Positions 7,584 through 15,541 of a stretch of 18,711 nucleotides of DNA are shown here, piece after piece. The stretch covers positions 1 through 18,711 of the forward strand of contig JAAZOZ010000003.1 of assembly GCA_012797505.1 (NCBI GenBank), given 5' to 3'. The notes below the pieces were generated by a model. It was given only the letters and a program-made list of their open reading frames with translations. It was not told the DNA's origin and searched no databases. The translations under genes were made by a program, and so were the position numbers. Source of the DNA: Smithella sp. (GTDB lineage Bacteria; Desulfobacterota; Syntrophia; Syntrophales; Smithellaceae). Position 1 is the first letter of the stretch. The number at the start of each line of letters is the position of its first letter.

Positions 7584-7960
7584 CGGAGAAAATCATAAGC
7601 CGAGTTCTGTTCCGCGATTCGGTTACCCTCGCCGCGGCGATGATCATTCATCTGGGACGGCAGTTGCCTGCCGCCTCTAGCGACGCTACCCGAGAACATC
7701 AGGCGGGCCGCCCTCAAACGTTCTCCTATTTGGTCTTGCTCCGGATGGGGTTTGCCATGCCTTTTCCGTCACCGGAAAAGCGGTGAGCTCTTACCTCGCC
7801 ATTTCACCCTTACCCTGAGGCTTTCGCCCGGGCGGTATATTTTCTGTGGCACTTTCCCTGGGGTCGCCCCCGGTCGCCGTTAGCGACCATCCTGCCCTGT
7901 GGAGCTCGGACTTTCCTCCGGCAGAGGAAACTCTGCCCGCGATCATCCGATTTTCTCCGG
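7584..7960 (-). ncRNA. rnpB: RNase P RNA, bacterial class A
   Basis: The minus strand carries the conserved RNase P RNA landmarks in order: GAGGAAAGTCCG (plus positions 7907-7918), AGGGTGAAATGGCGAGGTAA, CATGGCAAACCCC, AGATGAATGATC, and ACAGAACTCGGCTTA (7596-7610). The ends pair as helix P1: GGAGAAAATC (7949-7958) with GATTTTCTCC (7585-7594), which sets the limits to within a few bases. The RNA is the catalytic part of the enzyme that trims tRNA 5' ends. It lies downstream of an RNase HI gene on the same strand. Confidence 0.96.
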
Positions 7961-8046
7961 CCTGGGAAGTATCCTACAATTGATTTGGATTTTGTTCAAG
8001 GACAAAGGACACATGTAAGAAGATATTCGACGCCTTCAGTCTCGCA

Positions 8047-8067
8047 CCCCTTTTTTTTTGGGGGGGG
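8047..8067. repeat. C4-T9-G8 homopolymer block after rnhA
   Basis: Four C, nine T and eight G follow one another just downstream of the rnhA stop. CCCC and GGGG can pair across a T9 loop. No U-tract follows on the minus strand, so it is not a standard terminator. Such runs slip easily and are also prone to sequencing error. Confidence 0.6.
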
Positions 8068-8073
8068 CAGTCC

Positions 8074-8487
8074 TTACTTCCCCTGCTCGTCAATGGCCAG
8101 GTTGGCCAGCCGGTCGGCTGTCGCATTGCGGCAGCGCGGAACATGCCGGACCCTGGCGGATTCAAGGGAAGACAGCAGCTTCCGGACGTCCTGCATCAAT
8201 ATTTTCAGGTTCTCGTTTTTTACTTTGTAGGAACCGTTGATCTGATTGGCCAGGAGCTCCGAATCCATATAAATTTCTACGTTTCTCCAGCCGCCGGCCA
8301 GAGCGCCTTTCAGCCCCAGGATCAGCGCCTTATATTCCGCGATATTATTGGTGCAGCGCCCGAAGTATTCCTTCCCCTCCCAAAGAATCCGGTCCGAGGC
8401 ATCGGTAATCACCGCCCCGCCGCCTCCCGGCCCGGGATTTCCCCGGCAGGCTCCGTCGCTGAACAACTTGACCGGTTTTTGTTCCAT
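8074..8487 (-). CDS. rnhA: Ribonuclease HI family protein
   Basis: 137 residues. The RNase H fold is clear from FSDGACRGNPGPGGGG at the start, NNIAEYKAL, YMDSELL and NATADRLAN. The four metal-binding acids fall at D11, E51, D75 and D125, so the enzyme should be active in cutting RNA of RNA-DNA hybrids. It is shorter than E. coli RNase HI (155) and lacks most of the basic protrusion, as in the shorter family often found beside a zinc-ribbon protein. It begins six bases after the stop of that zinc-ribbon gene, so the two are probably cotranscribed and translationally linked. The codons before its ATG show no strong ribosome site, which fits coupling. Confidence 0.93.
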   Translation of the reverse strand: MEQKPVKLFSDGACRGNPGPGGGGAVITDASDRILWEGKEYFGRCTNNIAEYKALILGLKGALAGGWRNVEIYMDSELLANQINGSYKVKNENLKILMQDVRKLLSSLESARVRHVPRCRNATADRLANLAIDEQGK

Positions 8488-8493
8488 AGAAAA

Positions 8494-9213
8494 CTATTCG
8501 GCCTTTTCCTGATTTTTAAAATACATAATCCGGTTGCAGTTCGGGCAGCTCAGCAGTTCATTGGAGCGCTGCAATTCGTTGTAGAGCTGCGGCGGAATAT
8601 TCATGTGGCAGCCGCTGCAAACCGCTTTCCAGACGGAAATCACACCAACGCCGTTATTGCGCTTTTTTATTCTTTCATACCGGTTCAGAAGGTCCGCGGG
8701 GATTTGCTTTTGCAATTCGGCCCGTTTTTCCGTCCAGCATGCCGTATCGGCGTCCACGGCGCTCAAGTCATCTTCGATGATTTTCTTTTCCTGTTCGTGT
8801 TTGCGGGTTTCCTGCGCCAGGACTGCATCATCCTGCTTGACCAGCACGGAAAGTTTGTCCATGTCTTCCATCAGGGCGATGATCCGGGTTTCCATCTCGC
8901 CGAGGGTTTTCTCCGCCGTTTCAATCTCCTTGAGCATGGCCTGATATTCTTTGTTGTTTTTGACTTCAAGGAGCCTTTCTTTGGTTTTAATCATCCCGTC
9001 GCCGATCTTTTTGATGGCGGCTTCATATTCCGCGCGCCGGGCTTTGAGGTCTTCCTGTTTTTGCTTGTTTTGCTCGATGCTTTCCCGATAGGCCTGAAAA
9101 TCATTTTCCATTGCCTGGATTTCTTCCGGCAGCCTGGTCTTTTTGGCGGCAAGCTTGACCAATTGAGAATCACACTCCTGCAATCCGATCAACAGCAGCA
9201 ATTGTTCTTTCAC
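8494..9213 (-). CDS. Coiled-coil protein with C-terminal C4 zinc ribbon
   Basis: 239 residues, GTG start with AAGGAG eight bases ahead. Residues about 10-180 are strongly charged and heptad-like (LLEVKNNKEYQAMLKEIETAEK), forming a long antiparallel coiled coil. The C-terminus has a zinc ribbon with CSGC (C199, C202) and CPNC (C223, C226). This is the family of the chlamydial CT398-like proteins, widespread in bacteria, whose members have been linked to secretion and sigma-54 partners in chlamydia but mostly lack a known role. The gene stands immediately before rnhA, an arrangement I know from other bacteria. The family is confident, the function unknown. Confidence 0.88.
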   Translation of the reverse strand: MKEQLLLLIGLQECDSQLVKLAAKKTRLPEEIQAMENDFQAYRESIEQNKQKQEDLKARRAEYEAAIKKIGDGMIKTKERLLEVKNNKEYQAMLKEIETAEKTLGEMETRIIALMEDMDKLSVLVKQDDAVLAQETRKHEQEKKIIEDDLSAVDADTACWTEKRAELQKQIPADLLNRYERIKKRNNGVGVISVWKAVCSGCHMNIPPQLYNELQRSNELLSCPNCNRIMYFKNQEKAE

Positions 9214-9268
9214 CCCGTTCTCCTTCTTTTTTATTTTTTCATCCCCTGATGCTTCCCCGACGCCAAAA

Positions 9269-9296
9269 AAAATGCACCTTTTGAGGGGTGCATTTT
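9269..9296 (-). terminator. Rho-independent terminator downstream of tRNA
   Basis: On the minus strand AAAATGCACC and GGTGCATTTT form a 10-bp stem around an 8-base loop, and the T run extends to eight. It lies about 155 bases past the tRNA and before the zinc-ribbon gene, so it should end the tRNA transcript. The region between tRNA and hairpin (9297-9452) holds no gene I can support. Confidence 0.85.
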
Positions 9297-9452
9297 CAGA
9301 TCAACGTCGGATGGGGCTGGTTTTGGGCGCCGCGATAGAATAATCGAACATTTCTGATCGCGGCTTTTGCCTCTACCGTTTTGTCGCAGCAACTCCTTGC
9401 TTGTGAAAATCGCTTTTTTCCGGCCATCCGTAAAGCTTCCATTCATAAAATT

Positions 9453-9528
9453 TGGTGGGCCCACCTGGGATCGAACCAGGGACCTACCGGTTATGAGCCG
9501 GTGGCTCTACCAATTGAGCTATAGGCCC
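9453..9528 (-). tRNA. tRNA with CAU anticodon (Ile2 or elongator Met)
   Basis: 76 bases including an encoded CCA (9453-9455). Acceptor GGGCCTA pairs with TGGGCCC (one T:G). D arm GCTCAATTGGTAGAGC; anticodon stem ACCGG/CCGGT around loop CTCATAA, anticodon CAT at 9493-9495; T arm CCTGG-TTCGATC-CCAGG; discriminator A. It is not an initiator, since the first acceptor pair is a normal G-C and the anticodon stem lacks the three G-C pairs. C4-G69 and C5-G68 match what the lysidine synthetase TilS favours in E. coli tRNA-Ile2, so an isoleucine AUA tRNA is possible; elongator Met cannot be excluded. Confidence 0.95.
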
Positions 9529-9579
9529 GCCATGTTCAGCCATTGCGCGAATGTTTCAACCGGCATCAAGGCGCGTTGA

Positions 9580-9606
9580 AATATACCCAATCCCGGCGCT
9601 TGTCAA
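9580..9606 (-). promoter_or_regulatory. Candidate sigma-70 promoter for tRNA
   Basis: On the minus strand a perfect TTGACA (9601-9606) lies two bases after the rpoD stop and is followed after 15 bases by TATATT (9580-9585). The spacing is short of the usual 17, but other registers of the AT stretch would give 16 or 17. The mature tRNA begins about 50 bases further on. Confidence 0.5.
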
Positions 9607-9608
9607 TA

Positions 9609-11357
9609 TTATTTTCCCGTCCGTTTCCGGGGGGAATGCTTTGCTTTTTTCAACGGCTCCTCTTCAACGACCTGGGGCTCTTCAACCTCGGAGACCACCG
9701 TCTCCTCCAGCGTCGCTTCGCCCAGAACCGTCGTTCCCAGCCGGTCGCTGATTCCGAAACGCATTCGCAGAACTTTTTCTTCACGCGGCGTCAGCGTGGA
9801 CAGTATTTTGCGCGTCTGGTCCGCCAGATCCATGCTGATGGTGGCCTCCGATGGAGACATGATCTTTTTGTCTTCGATAAAGTCTCCCAGATGGCTGTCC
9901 TCCTCCTCGCCGATCGGTGTTTCCAGGGAAATCGGCTCTTTGGCAATTTTCAGCACCTTGCGCACTTTTTCCAGCGGATATTCCATTTTGTTGGCGATTT
10001 CTTCCGGGGTCGGTTCACGTCCCAATTCCTGCACGAGGTATCGCGATGTCCGGATCAGTTTGTTGATCGTTTCAATCATATGGACGGGTATCCGAATCGT
10101 GCGGGCCTGGTCGGCAATCGCGCGCGTAATGGCCTGGCGAATCCACCAGGTTGCGTAGGTGGAAAACTTATAGCCCCGCTGATATTCGAATTTATCAACC
10201 GCCTTCATGAGCCCAATATTGCCTTCCTGAATCAAATCCAGAAATTGCAGGCCGCGATTGGTGTACTTTTTGGCAATGCTGACGACCAGCCTTAAGTTGG
10301 CTTCGACCAGTTTCCGCTTGGCGATTTCCGCCTTGGCCTCTCCGTCTTCGATGGAATAAACAACCGTCTTGAGCGTGGCGGTTGGAATCCCCACCTCCCT
10401 GGCAATATGCTTCAATCGTTTTTGGGCTTCGGTCACGGCCGAGTGACTCCGGTGCAGCCAATCGATGGACACTTTTGCCTCTTTCGCCGCCTGCCGCTCG
10501 TCCTGTTTGGATTTCCTCATCCTGGACCAGGCCTTTTCCATTTGCGAAATATTCAGGCCCGACTCTTTTTTGAAATGGTTGATCACACGTTCCGAGCGTT
10601 CAATCTCGTCCGTGAAGGATTTCAACCGGGCGATAAAACGGTGCATCTGCTTTTTGCTGAAACGGATTTTCCGGCAAAGGGTGATGATATTTTTTGTGTT
10701 TTTCACCAGCTCCGCGGTCAGGGTCTCCCGCTGCTTGGCCCTCATGGTTTTGGATTTAAGCTTCTCACGCAGCACCTTATTGCGGTCATTGAAGAGCCGA
10801 ATCCGGGCGATCAGCCGAAGCACTCTTTCCTTGTGATCGTCCTCTTCCATGAACCCTTCTTCGTCCTCGATGTTATCCACGACATTTTTGACGCGGATTT
10901 CTCCGGATTCAAGCTTCTCTCCGATGCTGAGCACTTCGTCGATGGAAACGGTCAGACTGAAAATCGCCCACATGGTTTCCCGGGCGCCCTCTTCGATTTT
11001 CTTGGCGATCTCGACTTCACCTTCGCGGCTCAGGAGCGACACCAGCCCCATTTCCCGCAAATACATCTTGACCGGGTCTCCGGTTTTGCCCGCGCCGGGA
11101 ACCAGCGCGAGGGCTTCGGGAAATTTGGACGGCAGCGCATCCTCGACCGGTTTTTTCACCACCAGCTTTTCCCCTTGCTCCATGTCGATGATGTCGATGT
11201 TTTTTTCTCCAAACAGCATGATAATATCATCGATTTGCTCCGAGGAATTCAAATCAGGCGGCAACATGTCATTCACGTCGTCATAGGTTAAAAACCCTTT
11301 TTCTTCCCCCAGGGAAAGCAGCTTCTTAAATTCGTCGGATTGTATTTCTTTCGCCAT
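9609..11357 (-). CDS. rpoD: Primary sigma factor RpoD with atypical C-terminus lacking region 4.2
   Basis: 582 residues. Region 1.1 (about 1-65) and region 1.2 (DPVKMYLREMGLVSLLSREGE, split here as about 94-114) are present, followed by a charged non-conserved insert to about 345. Region 2 is canonical (NLRLVVSIAKKY, LDLIQEGNIGLMKAVDKFEY, STYATWWIRQAI), as are region 3 (GREPTPEEIANKM) and region 4.1 (LTPREEKVLRMRFGI, ending at residue 536). Region 4.2, normally TLEEVGQ...VTRERIRQIEAKALRKLR, is missing. Instead residues 537-582 are glutamate-rich then basic, ending KKAKHSPRKRTGK. Neither alternative frame of that stretch encodes the missing helix-turn-helix. The -10-recognising part is intact, the -35-recognising part is not. 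The gene closes the dnaG operon, 17 bases after dnaG. It may be a real variant, a truncated copy or an assembly fault. Confidence 0.93.
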   Translation of the reverse strand: MAKEIQSDEFKKLLSLGEEKGFLTYDDVNDMLPPDLNSSEQIDDIIMLFGEKNIDIIDMEQGEKLVVKKPVEDALPSKFPEALALVPGAGKTGDPVKMYLREMGLVSLLSREGEVEIAKKIEEGARETMWAIFSLTVSIDEVLSIGEKLESGEIRVKNVVDNIEDEEGFMEEDDHKERVLRLIARIRLFNDRNKVLREKLKSKTMRAKQRETLTAELVKNTKNIITLCRKIRFSKKQMHRFIARLKSFTDEIERSERVINHFKKESGLNISQMEKAWSRMRKSKQDERQAAKEAKVSIDWLHRSHSAVTEAQKRLKHIAREVGIPTATLKTVVYSIEDGEAKAEIAKRKLVEANLRLVVSIAKKYTNRGLQFLDLIQEGNIGLMKAVDKFEYQRGYKFSTYATWWIRQAITRAIADQARTIRIPVHMIETINKLIRTSRYLVQELGREPTPEEIANKMEYPLEKVRKVLKIAKEPISLETPIGEEEDSHLGDFIEDKKIMSPSEATISMDLADQTRKILSTLTPREEKVLRMRFGISDRLGTTVLGEATLEETVVSEVEEPQVVEEEPLKKAKHSPRKRTGK

Positions 11358-11374
11358 TTGGATGCCCCCGAATG

Positions 11375-13147
11375 TTATGATTGGTTCAAGTATTTATGTT
11401 CTTCCTTTATCAAATGCTGCTTTTGAAAAGTCAGCTCCCGGATGAGATCCGGATCGCCGCATTCCTGCGCCTGCCTTAACTTGTGCTGCACCTGCCGCTT
11501 TTGTTCTTTGTACCATTTTTCACGGATTCTCCGCATGTTGTCGACAAAATTGCGCTCCACCCTGTCATCATCCGTCGGAGGCGCTTCCACGCTCATTTTG
11601 TATAGATGCTCCCGCAGCGGTTTGTCTTCATCCGACGGCAGCAGGATGTTGACATCCACGTACCCCAGAAGTTTATAGGTTTGAATAATTTTTGTTCCCA
11701 GATCCTTTAACGCGGGCTCCAGAAAACACTCCAGAATATTCTCATCGTCCACCAGGAGCGCCTTCTGCGGATACTCCAGCATCAGCCGGATCAGATTGAA
11801 CTCCAGAGGATTCACGGCCATTCCGCCGGATGGCTTTTTAACACCCGCGCCGGATGGCGCGGATGCCGGTTTCCGATGGATTTCCCTTTTCAGCAGCGCC
11901 TGGTCAATGCCCGATTTCTCCGCAATCCGCTTGATGAAAAGATTCTTTTCGATTTCGTTGTTGATTTTCCCCACGAATTCCATCGCGGTTTTCACCAGAT
12001 CACGGTTTTCTTCAAATGTTTTGCCGTTTCCCAGAACGGAATCAATATAATAATCGCTGATCGCCGGCGCAAGGGCGATCAGTTCCTCCAGCTTCGCCGG
12101 GCCGTATTTTTTCACAAAATCATCCGGATCCAAGCCGTCGGGAAGGATTAAAGCCCGTGCGCTCATATTGGCGCCTAAAAAAAGCTCCAGCGACCGGTCC
12201 AGCGCCTTGCGTCCGGCCGCATCCGGATCAAACAGCGCGACGACATCCTGCGTGTAACGCCGCAGGAGCTCCAGATGATCGCGGGTCAGCGCCGTGCCCA
12301 GCGTGGCCACGACATTGCGCACCCCTGCGTTCCACAGGGAGATGACGTCAAAATAGCCTTCCACGATCAGGCAAAAACCGTTCCGGCGGATCGTCTCTTT
12401 GGCCTTGTTGAGTCCGTATAAATTTTTCCCCTTGCTATAAACCGGCGATTCCGGCGAGTTGAGATATTTGGGCTCGCCCTCTCCGATAATCCGGCCGCCA
12501 AAGGCGACGATTTCGCCGAAAGGATTTTCAATAGGGAACATCAGTCGGCCGCGGAAGCGGTCGTAGAAGCCACCCTCTTTCCCGGCGATGACCAGGCCGG
12601 CCTGTTCGGCCATTTTCAGGGACAAACCGCCGCCTTCCACATCATCCGCCAGGGAGCGCCAGGCGTCCGGCGCATACCCCAACCTGAATTGCCGGACGGT
12701 TTCCTCGGTGACGGCCCGCTTCTGCAGGTAGTCGCGGGCCGCTTTGCCGGCGGGAGAGGAGAGCTGACGGGCAAAGTACCGCGCCGCCCTTGCATTCAAC
12801 TGAAACATCCCGTCGCGCAGGGATTCCTTTTCGCGTCCGTCGCTGCCGAAGGTCCGCACCGGCAGCAGGACGCCCGTTTTTTCCGCCAGATATTTAACGG
12901 CCTCGGGGAAACTCTTGTTGGCGATTTTCATCAGCAGCGTGATGACATTGCCGCCTTCCCCGCAGCCGAAGCAGTAGAAAATCTGTTTTTCGCGGTTGAC
13001 CGTAAACGAAGGGGTCTTTTCCTGATGAAAGGGACAAAGCCCCAGATAATTCCGGCCCGCCTTTTTCAGCGTCAGATATTCGGAGGCAAGCTCGACAATG
13101 TCCACCCTGCTTTTAATTTCTTCAATCTTGCTGTCGTCAAAGCGCAC
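11375..13147 (-). CDS. dnaG: DNA primase
   Basis: 590 residues, GTG start with a weak GGCAGG ahead. It makes RNA primers for replication at the fork. N-terminal CHC2 zinc finger: C38, H41, C59, C62 in LCPFHQEKTPSF...FYCFGCGEGGN. Catalytic core with the KYLNSPESPVYSKGKNLYGL segment. TOPRIM domain with E263 in LIVEGYFDV and D307/D309 in LFDPDAAG, followed by PDGLDPDDF. The C-terminal part (about 440-590) is diverged and helical, as expected for the helicase-binding domain. All key residues are intact and the length is normal. The gene lies 55 bases after yqeY and 17 before rpoD, the conserved macromolecular-synthesis order, here without rpsU in the window. Confidence 0.97.
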   Translation of the reverse strand: MRFDDSKIEEIKSRVDIVELASEYLTLKKAGRNYLGLCPFHQEKTPSFTVNREKQIFYCFGCGEGGNVITLLMKIANKSFPEAVKYLAEKTGVLLPVRTFGSDGREKESLRDGMFQLNARAARYFARQLSSPAGKAARDYLQKRAVTEETVRQFRLGYAPDAWRSLADDVEGGGLSLKMAEQAGLVIAGKEGGFYDRFRGRLMFPIENPFGEIVAFGGRIIGEGEPKYLNSPESPVYSKGKNLYGLNKAKETIRRNGFCLIVEGYFDVISLWNAGVRNVVATLGTALTRDHLELLRRYTQDVVALFDPDAAGRKALDRSLELFLGANMSARALILPDGLDPDDFVKKYGPAKLEELIALAPAISDYYIDSVLGNGKTFEENRDLVKTAMEFVGKINNEIEKNLFIKRIAEKSGIDQALLKREIHRKPASAPSGAGVKKPSGGMAVNPLEFNLIRLMLEYPQKALLVDDENILECFLEPALKDLGTKIIQTYKLLGYVDVNILLPSDEDKPLREHLYKMSVEAPPTDDDRVERNFVDNMRRIREKWYKEQKRQVQHKLRQAQECGDPDLIRELTFQKQHLIKEEHKYLNQS

Positions 13148-13202
13148 GAAGGATCGCCTGCCCTGTTTTGATGGTTTGAGTCCGTGTCGTGGATAACGCG
13201 TC

Positions 13203-13649
13203 TTATTGCGACAGAAGCGCTTTCACCTTTTCACCGGCGGCTTTCCCGTCCGCCTTGCCGGTAATCTGCGGCATCAGCGCCTTCATCACTTTGCCCATAT
13301 CCTTGACGGATAGGGCGCCCACATCGGCAATCGCCTTTTTAATGAGCGCTTCCACTTCTTCATCCGACATTTGCGCGGGCATGAAATCCTGCAGGATTTT
13401 CAGTTCCGCTTCTTCCTTTTCCACCAGATCCTGCCTGCCCCCCTTGGCAAACTGCTCGATGGAATCTTTCCGCTGCTTGACCAATCCGGACAGAATCTGC
13501 ATTGTTTCCGTCTCGTTGAGCGGCCGCATCAGGTCGATTTCCTTGTTGTGGAGCGCTGTTTTCAGCAGACGCAGCGCGGAGAGACGGATTTTGTCTTTTG
13601 CCTTCGCCGCCGTCACCATGTCTTCGTTTAATTTGGCCAAAATATCCAT
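13203..13649 (-). CDS. yqeY: GatB/YqeY domain protein
   Basis: 148 residues, starting MDILAKLNEDMVTAAKAKDKIRLSALRLLK and ending GKADGKAAGEKVKALLSQ, with the family's LQDFMPAQMSDEEVEALIKKAI in the middle. This is the whole-length YqeY protein, homologous to the tail domain of the GatB amidotransferase subunit that touches tRNA. Its own function is unsettled. AAAGGA lies just before the ATG. It commonly stands between rpsU or other genes and dnaG; here it follows the HIT gene by 16 bases and precedes dnaG by 55. Confidence 0.95.
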   Translation of the reverse strand: MDILAKLNEDMVTAAKAKDKIRLSALRLLKTALHNKEIDLMRPLNETETMQILSGLVKQRKDSIEQFAKGGRQDLVEKEEAELKILQDFMPAQMSDEEVEALIKKAIADVGALSVKDMGKVMKALMPQITGKADGKAAGEKVKALLSQ

Positions 13650-13665
13650 TTTCCTTTACCTCACA

Positions 13666-14007
13666 TTATCCTAAAGGATCTTCCAGTTTTCTGCCTCCCA
13701 GCAGATGCATGTGCAGATGAAAGACCACCTGCCCTCCGTCGGCGTTGCAGTTGATCGCCAGACGGAATCCGCTGTCAGCCACCTGTTTCATTTTAGCAAC
13801 CTGTTGCGCGGCGGCCATCCATCTTCCCATGATATCCGCATTCGTATCAACATCCAGCAGGGTCGCTATATGTTTTTTGGGGATGATGATGACATGCACC
13901 GGCGCCATGGGGCTGATATCGTCAAAAGCCAGGACAGCGTCGTCTTCGTAAACTTTTTTGGAAGGAATGTCTCCCTTGATGATTTTACAAAATATGCACT
14001 CTGCCAT
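13666..14007 (-). CDS. HIT-family (histidine triad) nucleotide-binding protein
   Basis: 113 residues with a strong ribosome site AGGAGG before ATG. The histidine triad is VFHLHMHLLGG (H97, H99, H101), with CIFCKIIKGDIPSKKVYEDD at the start and VHVIIIPKKH near 38-46, as in HinT-like purine nucleoside phosphoramidases. The protein is a cytoplasmic dimer in known members and acts on AMP linked to amines. The N-terminal CxxC is typical of this subgroup. It lies 21 bases after hisA and 16 before yqeY, so it is part of the run. It has no established part in histidine synthesis, although HIT genes next to his genes are seen in other proteobacteria. Confidence 0.95.
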   Translation of the reverse strand: MAECIFCKIIKGDIPSKKVYEDDAVLAFDDISPMAPVHVIIIPKKHIATLLDVDTNADIMGRWMAAAQQVAKMKQVADSGFRLAINCNADGGQVVFHLHMHLLGGRKLEDPLG

Positions 14008-14028
14008 CTGCTTTTCCTCCTTCCGATT

Positions 14029-14760
14029 TTATGAAGCCGCTTGCGTTTTCGCAATCGCGTCTTCCAGGGCGATGGCGCCCGTGTAGAGCGCGCGGCCGAC
14101 AATCACGCCGTAAAACGAGCAGTCTTTGACGGCGAGCAGGGCGTCGATATCGGCAAGCGTCGCCACACCGCCCGACGCGATGACCGGAATGTTGACGGCT
14201 TTCGCCAGAGCCCGGGTTTGTTCCACATTGACGCCGGCCTCCATGCCGTCGCGTGAAATATCCGTATAAACAATGGCCTGGATACCGTCATGAACATAGC
14301 GCTCGGCCAGTTCGACCGCATTTTGGCCGGTCTTCTGTGTCCAGCCGCGGACCGCCACCTCTCCCGCAAGCGCGTCGATCCCCAGGATGATTTTTCCCCG
14401 ATGGGTTCGGGCAGCCGTCCGGACAAACGCTTCATCCGCAATGGCCGACGTCCCCAGAATCACACTCGACACGCCGTTTTCCAAATAGTAGTTGACGGTT
14501 TCCATGCTGCGGATGCCGCCGCCGACTTCAACCGGCACTGGAACGGATTTCGCAATTTCGACAAGAATCGGCGCGTTTTTGGGCAATCCGGCGACGGATC
14601 CGTCCAGATCCACAAGGTGAATCCTTTGCGCCCCTTTTTGAACCCAGCGCCTGGCCATGTCCACCGGATTTTCAGCATAAACCGTCACCCGGTTAAAATC
14701 GCCCTGCGCAAGCCGCACGCATTGGCCGTTTTTTACATCAACCGCCGGAATAATCAACAC
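14029..14760 (-). CDS. hisA: HisA isomerase (ProFAR to PRFAR)
   Basis: 243 residues from the GTG at 14760, giving MLIIPAVDVKNGQCVRL. A frame six codons longer (to 14778) exists, but AAGGAG lies nine bases before the chosen GTG and family members start here. HisA is a TIM barrel that performs step 4 of histidine synthesis. It shows the catalytic acids D8 (AVDVK) and D167 (YTDISRDGM), the phosphate-binding loops VEVGGGIR and VIASGGVA, and IHLVDLDGS. The C-terminus is complete. The partner cyclase genes hisF and hisH, which usually flank hisA, are absent; a HIT gene follows instead. A 75-base gap separates it from the unknown secreted protein upstream. Confidence 0.96.
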   Translation of the reverse strand: MLIIPAVDVKNGQCVRLAQGDFNRVTVYAENPVDMARRWVQKGAQRIHLVDLDGSVAGLPKNAPILVEIAKSVPVPVEVGGGIRSMETVNYYLENGVSSVILGTSAIADEAFVRTAARTHRGKIILGIDALAGEVAVRGWTQKTGQNAVELAERYVHDGIQAIVYTDISRDGMEAGVNVEQTRALAKAVNIPVIASGGVATLADIDALLAVKDCSFYGVIVGRALYTGAIALEDAIAKTQAAS

Positions 14761-14835
14761 CTTGCCTGACTCCTTCACAGAACCGGTAGATCAAATATCG
14801 AGCGGGGCACCGCATGAATCCGAAGCTTTTTGCCG

Positions 14836-15522
14836 TCAGCGTTCAAAGCCGGGAAAGGTTTTGAAAATGTCGTCAACTCCCAGCTTTGTCAACTGGCGCG
14901 CCGTCAGCCATTTCGCGCCGCCCTTGAAGAAGGAAGACGCCTGAAAAACATCTTCCATCAGAGATTTTTGTGTTTTGTCAAAAATACCCCGCCAGAGGAT
15001 GCGGCCGTCGCCGACGGCAATCAGATGAATTTCAAAAGCAACCGCCGCGGGGCGTTCCACGGAATAATCGTACCCCAATCTTTCCCGATAGCGATAGACA
15101 AACCCCGCCACCAGGACATCGGCGCCCAGTTCGCTTCCGGTCTCCCGGAAAGTCTGCAGTAAAGGCTGTTTGCGGAGAGCCGTCGAGACCCACCGATAGA
15201 CACCCGCCACCTTTTCCCGGGGAATGATCTCCACGTTCTTGTAGTCCATCAGCTTATCAGTCACCATTTCTTCAACCATTCTTTCTGCGCCTTTGGAAAT
15301 GCCGCCGCTGGAATTCACGCTGCCGCAAATCGGGCATTGAACGGTGGAGGACGGCTCTTCCGGCAGCACCGCCTGAAAAGGGATGACCGCGATCCGCGTC
15401 GCCTTTTTTTCGGCGGCCTTTGGCTCTTCCTGCGCATGCCCAACGCTCTGGGAGAGAAGGAAGAACCCCAAAAGCCACAGGGCGCAGCCGATGCTTTTTA
15501 TCGAAAATCTGTTGTGCGACAC
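14836..15522 (-). CDS. Secreted protein of unknown function within his cluster
   Basis: 228 residues, GTG start. Residues 1-30 form a Sec signal peptide (basic start, hydrophobic core CALWLLGFFLLSQ, cleavage after VGHA), so the mature protein should be periplasmic. After a lysine-rich linker come IAVIPFQAV and a CPIC pair (C63, C66). Then follow KGAERMVEEMVTDKLM, VEIIPREKVAGVYRW, ELGADVLVAGFVYRYRERLG and GRILWRGIFDKTQ. The pattern of a strand, MVTDKL helix, then 'GADVLVAG' strand resembles the CsgG/TolB-N/LpoB-like fold of envelope proteins, an inference from the motif order only. It lies 19 bases after hisB and 75 before hisA on the same strand. No link to histidine synthesis is visible. Confidence 0.8.
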   Translation of the reverse strand: MSHNRFSIKSIGCALWLLGFFLLSQSVGHAQEEPKAAEKKATRIAVIPFQAVLPEEPSSTVQCPICGSVNSSGGISKGAERMVEEMVTDKLMDYKNVEIIPREKVAGVYRWVSTALRKQPLLQTFRETGSELGADVLVAGFVYRYRERLGYDYSVERPAAVAFEIHLIAVGDGRILWRGIFDKTQKSLMEDVFQASSFFKGGAKWLTARQLTKLGVDDIFKTFPGFER

Positions 15523-15541
15523 AAGACGCCTGACCTTTCTT

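Noticed and set aside
7258..7680. 140-codon frame over the 69-residue gene and the RNase P RNA
   Set aside because: It covers a structured RNA gene and lies in another phase of a better supported small gene.
9231..9464. 77-codon frame on the minus strand between tRNA and the zinc-ribbon gene
   Set aside because: It starts inside the tRNA, runs through a terminator hairpin, and has no homology I recognise; a short FTSKELLRQNGR stretch recalls cytochrome b5-like proteins but is too brief to count.
9367..9579. Frame encoding GGPTWDRTRDLPVMSRWLYQLSYRP
   Set aside because: This is the well-known false protein made by translating the antisense of a tRNA gene.
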